64,000 nt of DNA from Kitasatospora acidiphila (GTDB lineage Bacteria; Actinomycetota; Actinomycetes; Streptomycetales; Streptomycetaceae), in NCBI RefSeq assembly GCF_006636205.1, contig NZ_VIGB01000003.1, positions 2,418,001-2,482,000 on the forward strand, given 5' to 3'. The notes under the pieces are model-generated. The model did no database searches. It was not told where the DNA came from and was given only the letters and a program-made list of their open reading frames with translations. Positions 42,700-51,590 of this stretch are shown in pieces (positions within the stretch are counted from its first letter, which is position 1; the number at the start of each line of letters is the position of its first letter). The position numbers and the translations under genes are program-made.

Positions 42700-43310
42700 A
42701 TGGCGCAGCGTACGACCAGAGGCCGGGTCTACCGGCGGTGCGGTTGTCAGGACGAGAACAGGAAGCAGCTGGGCCCCTGGTGCCCGCGGCTGATCGCGGA
42801 TACCAAGCACGGGAAGTGGACGTACGCCGTCGACCTCGCGCGTGAGGACGGTCGGCGTCGTGTGCGTCGTCGTGGCGGGTTCGCTACCCGTGTCGAGGCG
42901 GCTCGGGAGATGGCGGCGGTGCTGGACGGTGAGCTGCGCGGGGTGTACGAGGACCGGCGCACCACCGTGGCGAGCTACCTGCGGGAGTGGCTGGCCGCGG
43001 TGAATCCGTCCCGCCCAAGCCCCGCGCCGCCGAACGCACCTGCTGGACCCCCGACGAGGCCGCGGCGTTCCTGCGGCACACCGCCGCCAGCATCATGATC
43101 GCCATGGGCATCCCCATCGCCGTCGTCTCCAAGACCTTGCGCCACACCACCCTCGCCATCACCATCAACCTCTACGGCCACCTCCTCAAAGACTCCGCCG
43201 ACGAAGCCGTCAAGGCGTTGTCCTCGGCCCTGGATCACGCCGACGCCAAGCGCTGCAACCCCACCCTCATCGCCGGCTCCGATACGGGCGAACTGCCTGC
43301 AGCGGCATAG
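42700..43310 (+). pseudogene. tyrosine site-specific integrase with internal deletions
   Basis: ATG 42700 after GAGGAGCG opens a typical actinomycete element integrase: RGRVYRRCGCQDENRKQLGP, GKWTYAVDLAREDGRRRVRRRGGFATRVEAA, TTVASYLREWLAAV. The frame is then broken. Other frames continue AERTCWTPDEAAAFLRHTAAS and, after another deletion, IMIAMGIPIAVVSKTLRHTTLAITINLYGHLLKDSADEAV, which carries the last His and the catalytic Tyr region. The first catalytic Arg and the HxxR block are gone, so it cannot recombine. It marks a decayed integrative element. Confidence 0.75.
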
Positions 43311-43440
43311 GGCACTGCCTGCTGCAAACGGACGCTGGCTGCTCGGGCCCTGCCGTGCCTCGCGGCCGTCCACGTCCGGGAAGCCCCACCGGGCTAGGAA
43401 TAACTTGCACCGCATATTCGCTCCAGCGCATACTGGGGCC

Positions 43441-43812
43441 ATGGCATGGGAAGTCTCACTGGAGAGCGAGGTCGAGGAGTGACTCCTGGACCTCGCGCAG
43501 CACCACCCGCAGACCGCCGACGAGGTCGTGGCCGCCATCGACAAGCTCGAGCAGGACGGCCCTACCCTCGGCCGGCCGCTGGTGGACCGTATCCACAGCT
43601 CCAGGCACCACAACATGAAGGAGCTCCGGCCGCGGACGACAGGGCCCGGAGAGATCCGCATCCTGTTCGCCTTCGACCCTGAGCGCCAGGCCATCATCCT
43701 GGTTGCGGGCGACAAGGCCGGAGCGTGGCGGGAGTGGTACGAGATCAACGTCCCCATCGCCGACGAACGCTTCAGCAGGCACCTGAAGGCCATCGAGGAG
43801 GGCAAGCCATGA
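43441..43812 (+). pseudogene. HigB/RelE-type toxin gene with premature TGA
   Basis: From ATG 43441 the frame reads MAWEVSLESEVEE, then TGA at 43480-43482, then LLDLAQHHPQTADEVVAAI without frame change. The family has Trp here (E-x-W-L), so TGG has become TGA. The rest is intact: DGPTLGRPLVDRIHSSRHHNMKELRP, EIRILFAFDPERQAIILVAGDKAGAW and YEINVPIADERFSRHL, the phage-derived Gp49/HigB fold. A restart at ATG-less 43528 is improbable. The stop overlaps the antitoxin start by ATGA. Confidence 0.75.
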
Positions 43813-44111
43813 AGTCGTGGAAGGACGTACGACCCAACGTCGTCACCGACCCGCAACGCGTCGCCGCACATCGGGAGAAGCTCGACGCCGAGGTTCGCGC
43901 CTACCGCCTCGCAGAGATCCGCCGCGAGCAGGACCTCACCCAGGCCGAGGTCGCCGAGATCATCGGCATCACGCAGCCCAACGTATCCCGCCTGGAGAGC
44001 GGCGCCCTCGACACCGCGGCCCTGGCCACCATCCGCGCCTACGTCGAGGCGCTCGGCGGCCAGCTGCGCATGGTCGCCGACTTCGGCGACCGCACCCTCA
44101 CCATCGGCTGA
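43809..44111 (+). CDS. XRE-family HigA-like antitoxin
   Basis: A 100-residue DNA-binding antitoxin. The HTH is RREQDLTQAEVAEIIGITQPNVSRLESG (about 40-67), followed by LATIRAYVEALGGQLRMVADFGDRTLTIG, the standard HigA-type ending. It overlaps the toxin gene as ATGA. It would repress its own operon and neutralise the toxin. With the toxin interrupted it is now an orphan, which may explain why the module survives inside decayed DNA. Confidence 0.85.
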   Translation: MKSWKDVRPNVVTDPQRVAAHREKLDAEVRAYRLAEIRREQDLTQAEVAEIIGITQPNVSRLESGALDTAALATIRAYVEALGGQLRMVADFGDRTLTIG

Positions 44112-44159
44112 TGCCGGCGTCGCCGGTTCCTTGTCGTACGAGGCGGCAGACAGCCGCGA

Positions 44160-44609
44160 TCACGCGTATGGGTCACGTAGCGGTCGGGGCGCACGTGCTC
44201 CGCGCGTGATCTCCTGTGGTAGGTACGGGCGGGCGGTGTAGTAACGGCCCTGGGCCTCACCTTCGGCTGTGAGCGAGCCTGCGCGTACCAGTTCCGGGAT
44301 GTCGCGCTGGGCCTGCTGCTCGCTGAGCTCGGCATCGGCCTGGCAGGTGGCCCGGCGTACGCGGTTGCCCATGGCTGCCGGGTAGAGGGCGAAGAACATG
44401 CGGTCGGGCCAGCCGCGCTGCTCGACGGCCTTGTCGAGGGCGCTCCAGACCTCGCGGGTGGTGTTCGCCTGGCGCTCGACCGTCTGGGCCTGCTGATGGT
44501 GGGCACGCTGGCGAGCGCACCCCGGGCAGGGTGTTCCGCTGGGGGTCCAGACGGGGCCGCCGATCTCGGCGAACAGCAGGTGGAAGGCCGTGTCGAGCGC
44601 CTTCGACAC
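44160..44609 (-). CDS. hypothetical protein with C-terminal winged-helix-like segment
   Basis: A 149-residue frame from ATG 44609 (MSKALDTAFHLLFAEIGGP). It has CPGCARQRAHHQQAQTVERQ, a possible Zn site, and AALYPAAMGNRVRRATCQADAELSEQQAQRDIPELVRAGSL-type sequence ending GRYYTARP. That ending resembles the small winged helix found at the end of some Fic-family proteins. The 5' part may be missing. I do not recognise a definite family. It is convergent with the antitoxin gene. Confidence 0.4.
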   Translation of the reverse strand: MSKALDTAFHLLFAEIGGPVWTPSGTPCPGCARQRAHHQQAQTVERQANTTREVWSALDKAVEQRGWPDRMFFALYPAAMGNRVRRATCQADAELSEQQAQRDIPELVRAGSLTAEGEAQGRYYTARPYLPQEITRGARAPRPLRDPYA

Positions 44610-44745
44610 GGCCTTCCACGTGTGTCCTACCGCCGGTCGGGTGTCGGCCGATCAGCCCAACACCCGACCTCCGGCGCCGATCGACTGAGGTGCACCTGGT
44701 CGCGAGGGACCTGGGACATGTCCTCTCGATCTGGTTGTCGCGGTT

Positions 44746-45234
44746 CTATGAGGAGACTGCGGGGAGGCTGGTGTGCTCCTTCTCCAGCAGGGCGGTGATG
44801 TGGCGGTGCAGGCCCTGGACGCTTTCGGCGCTGGCCTCGGCGACGATGGCGCGCTGGGCGGGGGTGAACGGGGAGTCGGGGCTGTAGAGGGTGCGGCGGG
44901 TGAAGCTGGTGGTGCCGTCGCCGTCCTCGGTGAGCTGGTACTGCAGGCCCGCGCCGAGGCGGTCGTCGATGAGGAGGGAGGACTTGGCGTACTCCTGGTG
45001 GACGACTCGCCAGTAGAGGTGCTGTTCGCTGCCGTCCTCGAGGATGCCGTACTCGTAGATCACATCGTCGACGCGGTAGGGGCGTTCGGTGACGCCGCCG
45101 ACGCCGTGGCTGGCGACGTGCCACTCGGGCCAGAAGCGGGCCTGCGTGACGAGGTCGAAAACGAACCTGGCGGGGGCCTTGAAGGTGACGGTGTTGCTGT
45201 CGCCTGCGGTCCAGTCGTTGTACTCGGTGCTCAT
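44746..45234 (-). CDS. SRPBCC-fold (polyketide cyclase/START-like) protein
   Basis: A 162-residue ligand-binding fold protein: NTVTFKAPARFVFDLVTQARFWPEWHVASHGVGGV, then YRVDDVIYEYGILEDGSEQHLYWRVV, GLQYQLTEDGDGTTSFTRRTLY and a long C-terminal helix (AEASAESVQGLHRHITALLEKE). This is the PYR/Bet v1-like layout of small-molecule binding proteins. AAGGAGGTTC precedes ATG 45234. It is divergent from an HxlR regulator across a palindrome and is its likely target. The ligand is unknown. Confidence 0.82.
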   Translation of the reverse strand: MSTEYNDWTAGDSNTVTFKAPARFVFDLVTQARFWPEWHVASHGVGGVTERPYRVDDVIYEYGILEDGSEQHLYWRVVHQEYAKSSLLIDDRLGAGLQYQLTEDGDGTTSFTRRTLYSPDSPFTPAQRAIVAEASAESVQGLHRHITALLEKEHTSLPAVSS

Positions 45235-45258
45235 GTCGGAACCTCCTTGAACGAGCCT

Positions 45259-45279
45259 GTGCTCTCAAAACGAGAGTAC
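45259..45279. promoter_or_regulatory. operator between SRPBCC and HxlR genes
   Basis: GTGCTCTC (45259-45266) and GAGAGTAC (45272-45279) form an inverted repeat with 7 of 8 pairs and a 5-base AAAAC centre. It lies in the A/T-rich divergent intergenic region. A further TAC-TTGCAAAATGTG stretch follows. It is the expected site for the HxlR regulator. Confidence 0.5.
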
Positions 45280-45345
45280 AAGCGATATGGCAGTACTTGC
45301 AAAATGTGTATATTCGTTCGAGGGACCGGAAGGGGTGCGGCAGCG

Positions 45346-45762
45346 ATGGAAGACGAACGACGGCCGGGACGGCAGGTGTCGGTCCAGGAGGTACTCGCGC
45401 GTGCGGGCGACGTGCGGGAGGCCTTCGACACCATTGCCAACACCTGGTCGCTACTCATCCTGCTCGCGCTGCGTGACGGCACGCTGCGCTACAACGAACT
45501 CAAGCGCACGGTGGGCGGCGTCAGCGAGCGCAGGCTGTCGCAGACGTTGAAGGTGCTCGAGCGCGACGGGGTCGTGGACCGGAAGCTGGTGCGCTCCATC
45601 CCGTCCCACGTCGAATACAGCCTCACCCCGACAGGCGAGGTGGTCGTCGACTCACTCGGTGAGCTGTTGTCCACGATCATCGAATTCTCGCCACAGGTCG
45701 CAGCCGCACGGCGGCGTTACGACGAGAAGCAGGCTCAGGCCCAGGAGAACCCGGAGCGGTGA
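45346..45762 (+). CDS. HxlR-family transcriptional regulator
   Basis: A 138-residue winged-helix regulator: DTIANTWSLLILLALRDGTLRYNELKRTVGGVSERRLSQTLKVLERDGVVDRKL, then PSHVEYSLTPTGEVVVDSLGELLSTI, the full HxlR/MarR-like domain. HxlR proteins usually sense electrophiles or redox signals; here the N-terminal Cys is absent, so a ligand-type signal is more likely. GGAAGGGGTG precedes the ATG. It is divergent from the SRPBCC gene, which it probably represses. Confidence 0.88.
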   Translation: MEDERRPGRQVSVQEVLARAGDVREAFDTIANTWSLLILLALRDGTLRYNELKRTVGGVSERRLSQTLKVLERDGVVDRKLVRSIPSHVEYSLTPTGEVVVDSLGELLSTIIEFSPQVAAARRRYDEKQAQAQENPER

Positions 45763-45913
45763 ACCAGAGTCGCGTGCTGGGCACCGGCTGCCTGGGCCCG
45801 AAGGCCGCCCGGCTGTACCTGTGAATCAGACGCCCAAGTCCTTCACGCTGAGCCCGGACCGGTGCAGCGTCTCCACCCGGATCGCGAACCACAGCTCCCC
45901 CTGACCACCAGCG

Positions 45914-45928
45914 AGGCCCGGGGGGCCT
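45914..45928. terminator. short perfect hairpin between convergent genes
   Basis: AGGCCC (45914-45919) pairs with GGGCCT (45923-45928) around GGG. It lies between the HxlR gene and the oppositely oriented ATPase remnant and may terminate both. Confidence 0.35.
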
Positions 45929-45987
45929 ATCACCCGCGACCCGGCGCGCCTCCGCGTGCCTCGCCGATGGTCCCAACCGGGTGAACG

Positions 45988-46271
45988 TCAGGGAACGAAG
46001 GCCTGCTCGGTCCAGATGGTCTTACCGGTGGGGGTGTAGCGGGTGCCCCAGGCCTCGGCCAGCTGGGCGATCATGAACAGGCCGCGGCCGCCTTCGTCAG
46101 TGCGCTGACGATGAGCTCGGTCACGAAGACGATCTCGCCCGCGTTCCAGCTCGTGAGTCGGTCGGTCGCCAGGGCGCGCGCGTGGGCGACGGCGGAGGGT
46201 TCGGCGGGCAGATCCCAGGTGGCGACCCGGTCATGGGGCAGCCGACAGTCAACGCATGTCCCCGACCACAC
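45988..46271 (-). pseudogene. RsbW-like ATP-binding regulatory protein with internal deletion
   Basis: The 5' part (from ~46271) reads HDRVATWDLPAEPSAVAHARALATDRL and EIVFVTELIVSALT, the start of the small actinomycete anti-sigma-like HATPase proteins. The 3' part, in another frame, is DEGGRGLFMIAQLAEAWGTRYTPTGKTIWTEQAF and stops at 45988. The ~40 residues between, with the N-box and ATP-lid, are deleted and the frame is shifted. It is inactive. Confidence 0.65.
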
Positions 46272-46602
46272 CGGGTGACTCCGCTTCCTGAAGGAACGTC
46301 CCTCACGTACGGAGAGGTACCGATGAATGACACCGCGACCGGGGCCCAGTCGACCGCGTCCGAATCAGGATCCGAGCGCCCCGCGTTCCGCGCCCGAACG
46401 GTGCCCGAGAACGCCGGCAACAGACCGCCCGCCGCGGTCTGGCTCGGGTTGTGCGCGATCCTGGACTGGGGCGGCCGCTCGCGCGGCGGCGTGCTCGTTC
46501 GGCCGGCGCGAGAACTGGCCTGCTGGGGCGCGTCGTGTCCGATCGCGCGTCGCGACGCGGGCCAAGCAGACGCGACCGCCCCGGACGGAGGTCATTCGGC
46601 TG
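46272..46602 (+). other. 331 bases before nuoD with an unrecognised ORF start
   Basis: An ATG at 46323 has a strong CGGAGAGG in front and opens [20 protein letters not shown], then [18 protein letters not shown]. The frame then overlaps nuoD in a different register without homology. It is probably the 5' piece of a lost gene. No promoter could be identified for nuoD with confidence. Confidence 0.3.
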
Positions 46603-47943
46603 ATGAGCGGCATCGAGCACGAGTCGGCGGGAGCGCGGGACACGACCGAGGGCCGCGTCTACACCGTCACTGGCAGCGACTGGGGCGAGGTCATCGGCGA
46701 CGCGCAGCGACAGAAACGGGCGGACGACGAGCGGATCATCGTCAACATGGGTCCGCAGCACCCGTCCACCCACGGTGTGCTGCGCCTGGTCCTGGAGATC
46801 GACGGCGAGACGGTGAGACAGGCCCGTTGCGGTATCGGGTACCTGCACACCGGCATCGAGAAGAACATGGAGTTCCGCAACTGGGTCCAGGGCACCACCT
46901 TCGTGACCCGCATGGACTACCTGATGCCGCTGTTCAACGAGACCGTCTACTGCCTGGCGGTGGAGAAGCTGCTCGGGATCACCGAGCAGATCCCCGAGCG
47001 GGCGAGCGTGATCCGGGTGCTGATGATGGAGCTCAACCGGATCTCCTCGCACCTGGTGGGGCTGGCTGCCGGCGGGATGGAGATCGGCTCCACCACGCTG
47101 ATGGTCTACGGCTTCCGGGACCGCGAGGTCATCCTCGACATCTTCGAGCTGGTGACGGGCCTGCGGATGAACCACGGCTACGTCCGGCCGGGCGGCCTGG
47201 CCCAGGACCTGCCCCCGGGTGCGCTGGACCTGATCCGCGAGGGCGTGAAGCTGCTGCGCTCGCGGATGCACGAGTACGACAAGCTGGCAACCGACAACCC
47301 GGCCTTCAAGGCCCGGCTGGTCGACGTCGGTTTCCTCGACCTGGCCGGCTGCCTGGCGCTGGGCGCCACCGGCCCGATCCTGCGGGCCACCGGCCTGCCG
47401 CACGACCTGCGCAAGTCGGACCCCTACTGCGGCTACGAGAACTACGAGTTCGAGGTCGCGGTGGCCGACACCGCGGACTCCTACGGCCGGTTCCTGATCC
47501 GCCTGGAAGAGATACGCCAGTCGCTGCGGATCGTCGAGCAGTGCCTGGACCGGCTGGCCCCCGGCCCGATCATGGTGGCCGACAAGAAGATCGCCTGGCC
47601 CGCCCAACTGGCCATCGGCCCGGACGGGTTGGGCAACTCGCTCGACCACATCCGAAAGATCATGGGCGAGTCCATGGAGGCCCTGATCCACCACTTCAAG
47701 CTGGTCACGGAGGGCTTCCGCGTCCCGCCGGGGCAGGTCTACGCGGCGGTCGAGTCCGCCAGGGATGAGCTGGGCGCGCACGTCGTCTCCGACGGCGGCA
47801 CGCGGCCGTACCGGGTGCACTTCCGCGACCCGAGCTTCACCAACCTGCAGGCGATGGCCGCGATGTGCGAGGGCGGGCAGGTCGCGGACGTCATCGTCGC
47901 GGTGGCGAGCATCGACCCGGTCATGGGAGGCGTGGACCGGTAA
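46603..47943 (+). CDS. nuoD: NADH-quinone oxidoreductase subunit D, orphan copy
   Basis: A 446-residue 49-kDa subunit of complex I, apparently complete: [35 protein letters not shown] (quinone-site His pair), [74 protein letters not shown] and the terminal [32 protein letters not shown] lies upstream of ATG 46603. No other nuo gene is nearby, unlike the 14-gene operon, so it is a paralogue or displaced copy. It sits inside the repeat-flanked segment among broken genes yet has no visible lesion. Confidence 0.92.
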   Translation: MSGIEHESAGARDTTEGRVYTVTGSDWGEVIGDAQRQKRADDERIIVNMGPQHPSTHGVLRLVLEIDGETVRQARCGIGYLHTGIEKNMEFRNWVQGTTFVTRMDYLMPLFNETVYCLAVEKLLGITEQIPERASVIRVLMMELNRISSHLVGLAAGGMEIGSTTLMVYGFRDREVILDIFELVTGLRMNHGYVRPGGLAQDLPPGALDLIREGVKLLRSRMHEYDKLATDNPAFKARLVDVGFLDLAGCLALGATGPILRATGLPHDLRKSDPYCGYENYEFEVAVADTADSYGRFLIRLEEIRQSLRIVEQCLDRLAPGPIMVADKKIAWPAQLAIGPDGLGNSLDHIRKIMGESMEALIHHFKLVTEGFRVPPGQVYAAVESARDELGAHVVSDGGTRPYRVHFRDPSFTNLQAMAAMCEGGQVADVIVAVASIDPVMGGVDR

Positions 47944-47999
47944 GAGCTGTCGCACCGCAGACGTGCCACTGGGCGGGCTGGAAGCAGGTGCGACGGCGA

Positions 48000-48125
48000 A
48001 GCCGGCGGGAACTGGTCGCGCAGGTCGGCTTCACCGAGTGGACTCCGCGCCGGACAGCTGCGGCCCCGCGCTACCTCAGCCTGCGCGACGCAACGCTCCA
48101 TGAAGGTGCGAAAGTGGCGGCTTAG
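48000..48125 (+). pseudogene. ATP-dependent DNA ligase, C-terminal tail
   Basis: The frame reads RRELVAQVGFTEWTPRRTAAAPRYLSLRDA and ends at 48125. VRFTEWTPDGRLRHPRFLGLRDDK is the ending of LigC/LigD-type ligases, so only the last OB-fold strand remains. Lesions and short length show debris. Confidence 0.5.
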
Positions 48126-48296
48126 CAGAAGGAGGCGGCCGGATCACCATAGAAGGTCGTGCCGGACGGGCCTCATCCGTTACGCCACCTTGTCTCCCTC
48201 CGGTAGTTGATACCGACGATCCGGCCCGCTTCCCAACTGCCCAAGCCGTGCTGTACGAGCAGACGGTGAGCGCGTCGCTCGGCCCCTTGACCTGGA

Positions 48297-48645
48297 GCTG
48301 ACGATCCTGGTTTCTTTGCTACCTCAACTAGCCCTGCATCTCCGCGAGTTGGAGTCGTCGAGCATGCGTCACAACGATCCTGGGGCAACTCGGCGCGAGG
48401 TGCCATTGGCGCTCATTTCCTCGCTGATGTCCGGTTCCACCCAGGAGCGCTCAGTGATGCCTACCGATCCCGGTCCCCAAATGGTCCCCAGGCCCGTCAG
48501 GCCCCTCCGATAACCCTCAGTAGCTACAATCTGACGGCCCCTCAGGCATCACGGTTCACTGTTGTCCAAGGGGGCTCCAGCAAGACCGGTGCGGGCCGCC
48601 CTGCTGCCTCACCTGGTGGGCGCGGATCAAGGTCGAGGGCCTGCT
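48297..48645 (+). repeat. direct repeat copy B, right flank of mobile segment
   Basis: This stretch is similar to 42185-42540 along its length (by eye ~75%), with 72 of 74 bases identical in the core 48463-48536. Landmarks in both: CTCAACTA, AGGTGCCATTGGCG, GGTCCCCAAATGGTCCCC, TCAGGCCCCTCCGATAACC, AGTAGCTACAATCTGACG and GGTGGGCGCGGATC. The two copies enclose 6.1 kb. Between 48646 and 48949 I see no gene. Confidence 0.6.
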
Positions 48646-48949
48646 GCCCGCCTTCGAGATTGCGGTGAGCAGGGTCGCGGTGACACGTCGGGTGAACATG
48701 GGCCGGGGTTTTCTTGTCTACGAGGGGCGTCGAGCCGCGCCCGGCTCGACGCCGGCGGGCACGACGAGGGGGAGGAGCGCGTGCTACGCGACGATCCGCG
48801 TGACCGCGCCGGCCCCTACTGTGCGACCAGCCTGCCGGAGCCGGAACTCCGTCCCCTCCTCAAGGGCGACCGCGACCTCCAGTGTCGCTGTCACCCGCGC
48901 GGTGTCACCGGGTTTGACGGCGTCGATGCCGACTGGGGGCTGTGTCAGG

Positions 48950-49092
48950 ACTCGCAGGTGTCGGTCACGGCCGTGGCCCACGCGCTGGGGTTCTCGTCCT
49001 CGCAGCGGTTCGCCACCATCTTCCGCCGCTACCAGGGCGTTTCGCCCACGGGGGCCAGGACCGCGCCCGACGCTCCCGTCAACTCGGCCTGA
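48950..49092 (+). pseudogene. AraC-family regulator, C-terminal HTH fragment
   Basis: VSVTAVAHALGFSSSQRFATIFRRYQGVSPTGAR is the second helix-turn-helix of AraC proteins (A-x-x-x-GF-S-x-x-F-x-x-x-F-R-x-x-G-x-P). Nothing upstream belongs to the first HTH, and it stops at 49092. An isolated 3' remnant. Confidence 0.55.
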
Positions 49093-49231
49093 ATTTACGG
49101 CGGAGGAAGGGGAACGCGCGGCTCCGAGCCCGTCCCTAGCCTCGCACGCATGCCGCGGATCCTCCGTTCGCCCGGTTCGCGGCACCGGCCTACCGCATCA
49201 CGGCCGACCCCACCTCCGATCGGAGAAGGCA

Positions 49232-51361
49232 GTGAACCTGTTCACCAGCAGGCGCCTCGCGGCGTTCCTCGCCCCGGCCACCCTCGTCACCGTGCTGCAG
49301 GCGACGGCCGTGTTACCCGCCGGGCCGGCAGCGGCAGCGGCGCCGGCTACCGGCGTCGTCATCCCGGCGCCCCAGGCCGTTACCAGCACCGGCGCCGCCG
49401 CCTCGATCACGGCGGCGAGCCGGATCGTCTATCCCACTGGGCTGGGCCTCGATGACTACGCCGCGGCCCTGGCGCAGGAGGTCGGTGCGCTCACCGGCAC
49501 CGCCCCGACCCTGGCTGCCGGCGACACGGCCGTACCAGGTGACATCTCCGTCACCGAGGCCGGCAGTTCGCACGACGGGTCCTACAGCCTGACCGTCGAC
49601 GGCGTGGTCACGCTCTCCGCCGGCAATCAGAACGGCCTGGCCAACGCCTCCGCGAGCCTGTTGCAGCTGCTCCAGGCGAACCGGACCATCCCCGGCACGG
49701 TGATCACCGACGCACCGAGTACGGCCTACCGTTCGGTGATGGTCGACACCGCGCGCGGCTACTGGTCGATCCAGGACCTGCAGAACGAGATCGAGCTCTG
49801 CCACCTGTACAAGATCGACTATCTCCACCTGCACCTGACCGACGACCAGAACTTCATGTTCCCCTCGGCCGCCTACCCGAAGCTGTCGTCCCAGAATGAC
49901 AGCGGCCATCCGGCCTACACCCTGGGCGAGTTGACCGCCCTGGACAAGTACGCGGCCGCGCGCGGCGTGTCGCTCATCCCCGAACTCGACGTGCCCGGCC
50001 ACTCGGCGAAGATGGTCCAGCAGTACCCCGCCGTGTTCGGCGGCACCGGGAGCACGATCGACGTCACGCTGCCCGGCTCCCGGACGGCGGTGAAGACGAT
50101 CATCGGCGAGATGCTGGACGTGTTCACCCACACGCCCTACTTCCACTTCGGCGCGGACGAGAGCACCGCCTCGGGTTCGGACTTCGCGTCGTTCATCAAC
50201 GACCTCGACGGCTACGTCACCGGCCGCGGCAAGACCTCCATCGTCTGGGAAGGCTTCAGCCGCTCCATCCAGAGCCAGGTCAACCACGACGTGGTCATCG
50301 AGAACTGGGTCAACTCCTTCTACCCGTTCGACCAGGAGATCGCCGACGGGTTCACCGTCATCAACGCCGGCTGGAACCCCCTGTACCTGGTCGCGCCGGC
50401 CTGGGGCGCCTACACCCTGCCGCAGTCCAGCCTCTACGGGTTCAGCAAGTACACCTCCAACGGCGTCAGCGTCGCTCCCACCAACCGTGTCATGGGCGGC
50501 TCGGTCGCCTCCTGGGGATTCAACGGCGCCAACGGCCAGGTTCCGACGCGGCTGGCCGTCCCGCCGATCGCGGCCAAGTTGTGGAACCCCGCCGCCGAGA
50601 CCGACTTCGCCGGATTTACCGCACGCCTTGCCGGCACGGACGCCGCCCTGGCGAAGCTGGTGAGCACCGCCACCCAGTGGGGCGTCCACAAGGTGCGCGC
50701 CGACTACAGCGGCCTCGACCCGCAGCTCGGCGGCAGCGGAGCCGGCGTCAAGCTCGCCGTCGACGGATCGGGCAACGTCTGGGTGGTGACCGCCACCGGC
50801 CTGCTCCACCAGTGGGACGGGTCGCGCTGGCACGCCGTCACCGGGCCGGGCCAGAGCACGGGCATCACGGACGTGGCTGTCGGCGCGAACGGCACCGTCG
50901 CCGTCATCCTCGCCAGCGGCGACATCTGGGCGCGGGTGAACGGCACCTGGACGGCAACCGGCGGCCAGGGCAAGAGCATCGCGGTCAGCGCGAACGGCGA
51001 CATCTGGACCGTCAGCACCACCGGCACCCCCTGGCAGTACACCAACGGCACCTGGACCGCGCACTCCCAGGGCCAGACCGCGACCACCATCGCCGCCGGC
51101 GCCGGCAACACCGTGGCCATCACGACCGCCGCGAACGGCGAGATCATGCTCTGGTCGAACGGCTCCTGGACCGACACCGGCGGGCAGGGCACGGCGCTGT
51201 CCATCGACGGCCTCGGCAGCATCTGGGCCCGGAGCACCGACGACCACCTGTGGCAGCGCAGCGGAACCACCTGGACCATGCGCATGGACAACCGGGGAAC
51301 CGGCGGACTCCAGGCGTTCGCCGCCGCAGGCAACGGCCAGCTGTACGCGCTCGGCAACTGA
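49232..51361 (+). CDS. secreted GH20 beta-N-acetylhexosaminidase with C-terminal propeller repeats
   Basis: A 709-residue secreted glycosidase releasing terminal GlcNAc/GalNAc. A Sec signal peptide (~1-38, cleavage after AAAAA) is followed by an N-terminal GH20b domain (VVIPAPQAVTS to TVITDAPST). The catalytic barrel has RSVMVDTARGYWSIQDL, LHLHLTDDQNFMFPS, IPELDVPGHSAKM and the catalytic pair D309-E310 in HFGADEST. From about residue 480 come tectonin-like repeats (GNVWVVTATGLLHQW, GDIWARVNGTWTATGG, GEIMLWSNGSWTDTGG) that probably bind glycans. GTG 49232 follows CGGAGAAGG; longer upstream frames lack a signal peptide. Confidence 0.88.
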   Translation: MNLFTSRRLAAFLAPATLVTVLQATAVLPAGPAAAAAPATGVVIPAPQAVTSTGAAASITAASRIVYPTGLGLDDYAAALAQEVGALTGTAPTLAAGDTAVPGDISVTEAGSSHDGSYSLTVDGVVTLSAGNQNGLANASASLLQLLQANRTIPGTVITDAPSTAYRSVMVDTARGYWSIQDLQNEIELCHLYKIDYLHLHLTDDQNFMFPSAAYPKLSSQNDSGHPAYTLGELTALDKYAAARGVSLIPELDVPGHSAKMVQQYPAVFGGTGSTIDVTLPGSRTAVKTIIGEMLDVFTHTPYFHFGADESTASGSDFASFINDLDGYVTGRGKTSIVWEGFSRSIQSQVNHDVVIENWVNSFYPFDQEIADGFTVINAGWNPLYLVAPAWGAYTLPQSSLYGFSKYTSNGVSVAPTNRVMGGSVASWGFNGANGQVPTRLAVPPIAAKLWNPAAETDFAGFTARLAGTDAALAKLVSTATQWGVHKVRADYSGLDPQLGGSGAGVKLAVDGSGNVWVVTATGLLHQWDGSRWHAVTGPGQSTGITDVAVGANGTVAVILASGDIWARVNGTWTATGGQGKSIAVSANGDIWTVSTTGTPWQYTNGTWTAHSQGQTATTIAAGAGNTVAITTAANGEIMLWSNGSWTDTGGQGTALSIDGLGSIWARSTDDHLWQRSGTTWTMRMDNRGTGGLQAFAAAGNGQLYALGN

Positions 51362-51368
51362 CGGCAGG

Positions 51369-51385
51369 GGGCTGGGCAGCAGCCC
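51369..51385 (+). terminator. possible hairpin after GH20 gene
   Basis: GGGCTG (51369-51374) pairs with CAGCCC (51380-51385) around a 5-base loop, 8 bases beyond the GH20 stop. Short but well placed. Bases 51386-51590 hold no gene I can support. Confidence 0.35.
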
Positions 51386-51590
51386 GGGCCGCTCCTCCTG
51401 TGCCCGGGGAAGCTCTTCCAAGTTCGTGCATCTGTGGTGCAACCAGCCGCAGTCCGCTACGGATCACGGTCGGCGCGGCCGACCCGCTCCCCGGCATCTC
51501 GACGGTGGCGGTCACCTTCGGATCACCGGGGTGATCGCGTCGATTCGTGCCGTCGAAATGGGCGCCGGAGTCCGACAGGATCGGCCGTGC

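Noticed and set aside
43480..43482. TGA in the toxin gene read as selenocysteine
   Set aside because: No SECIS-like hairpin is apparent after it and the homologous residue is Trp, so a nonsense mutation is simpler.
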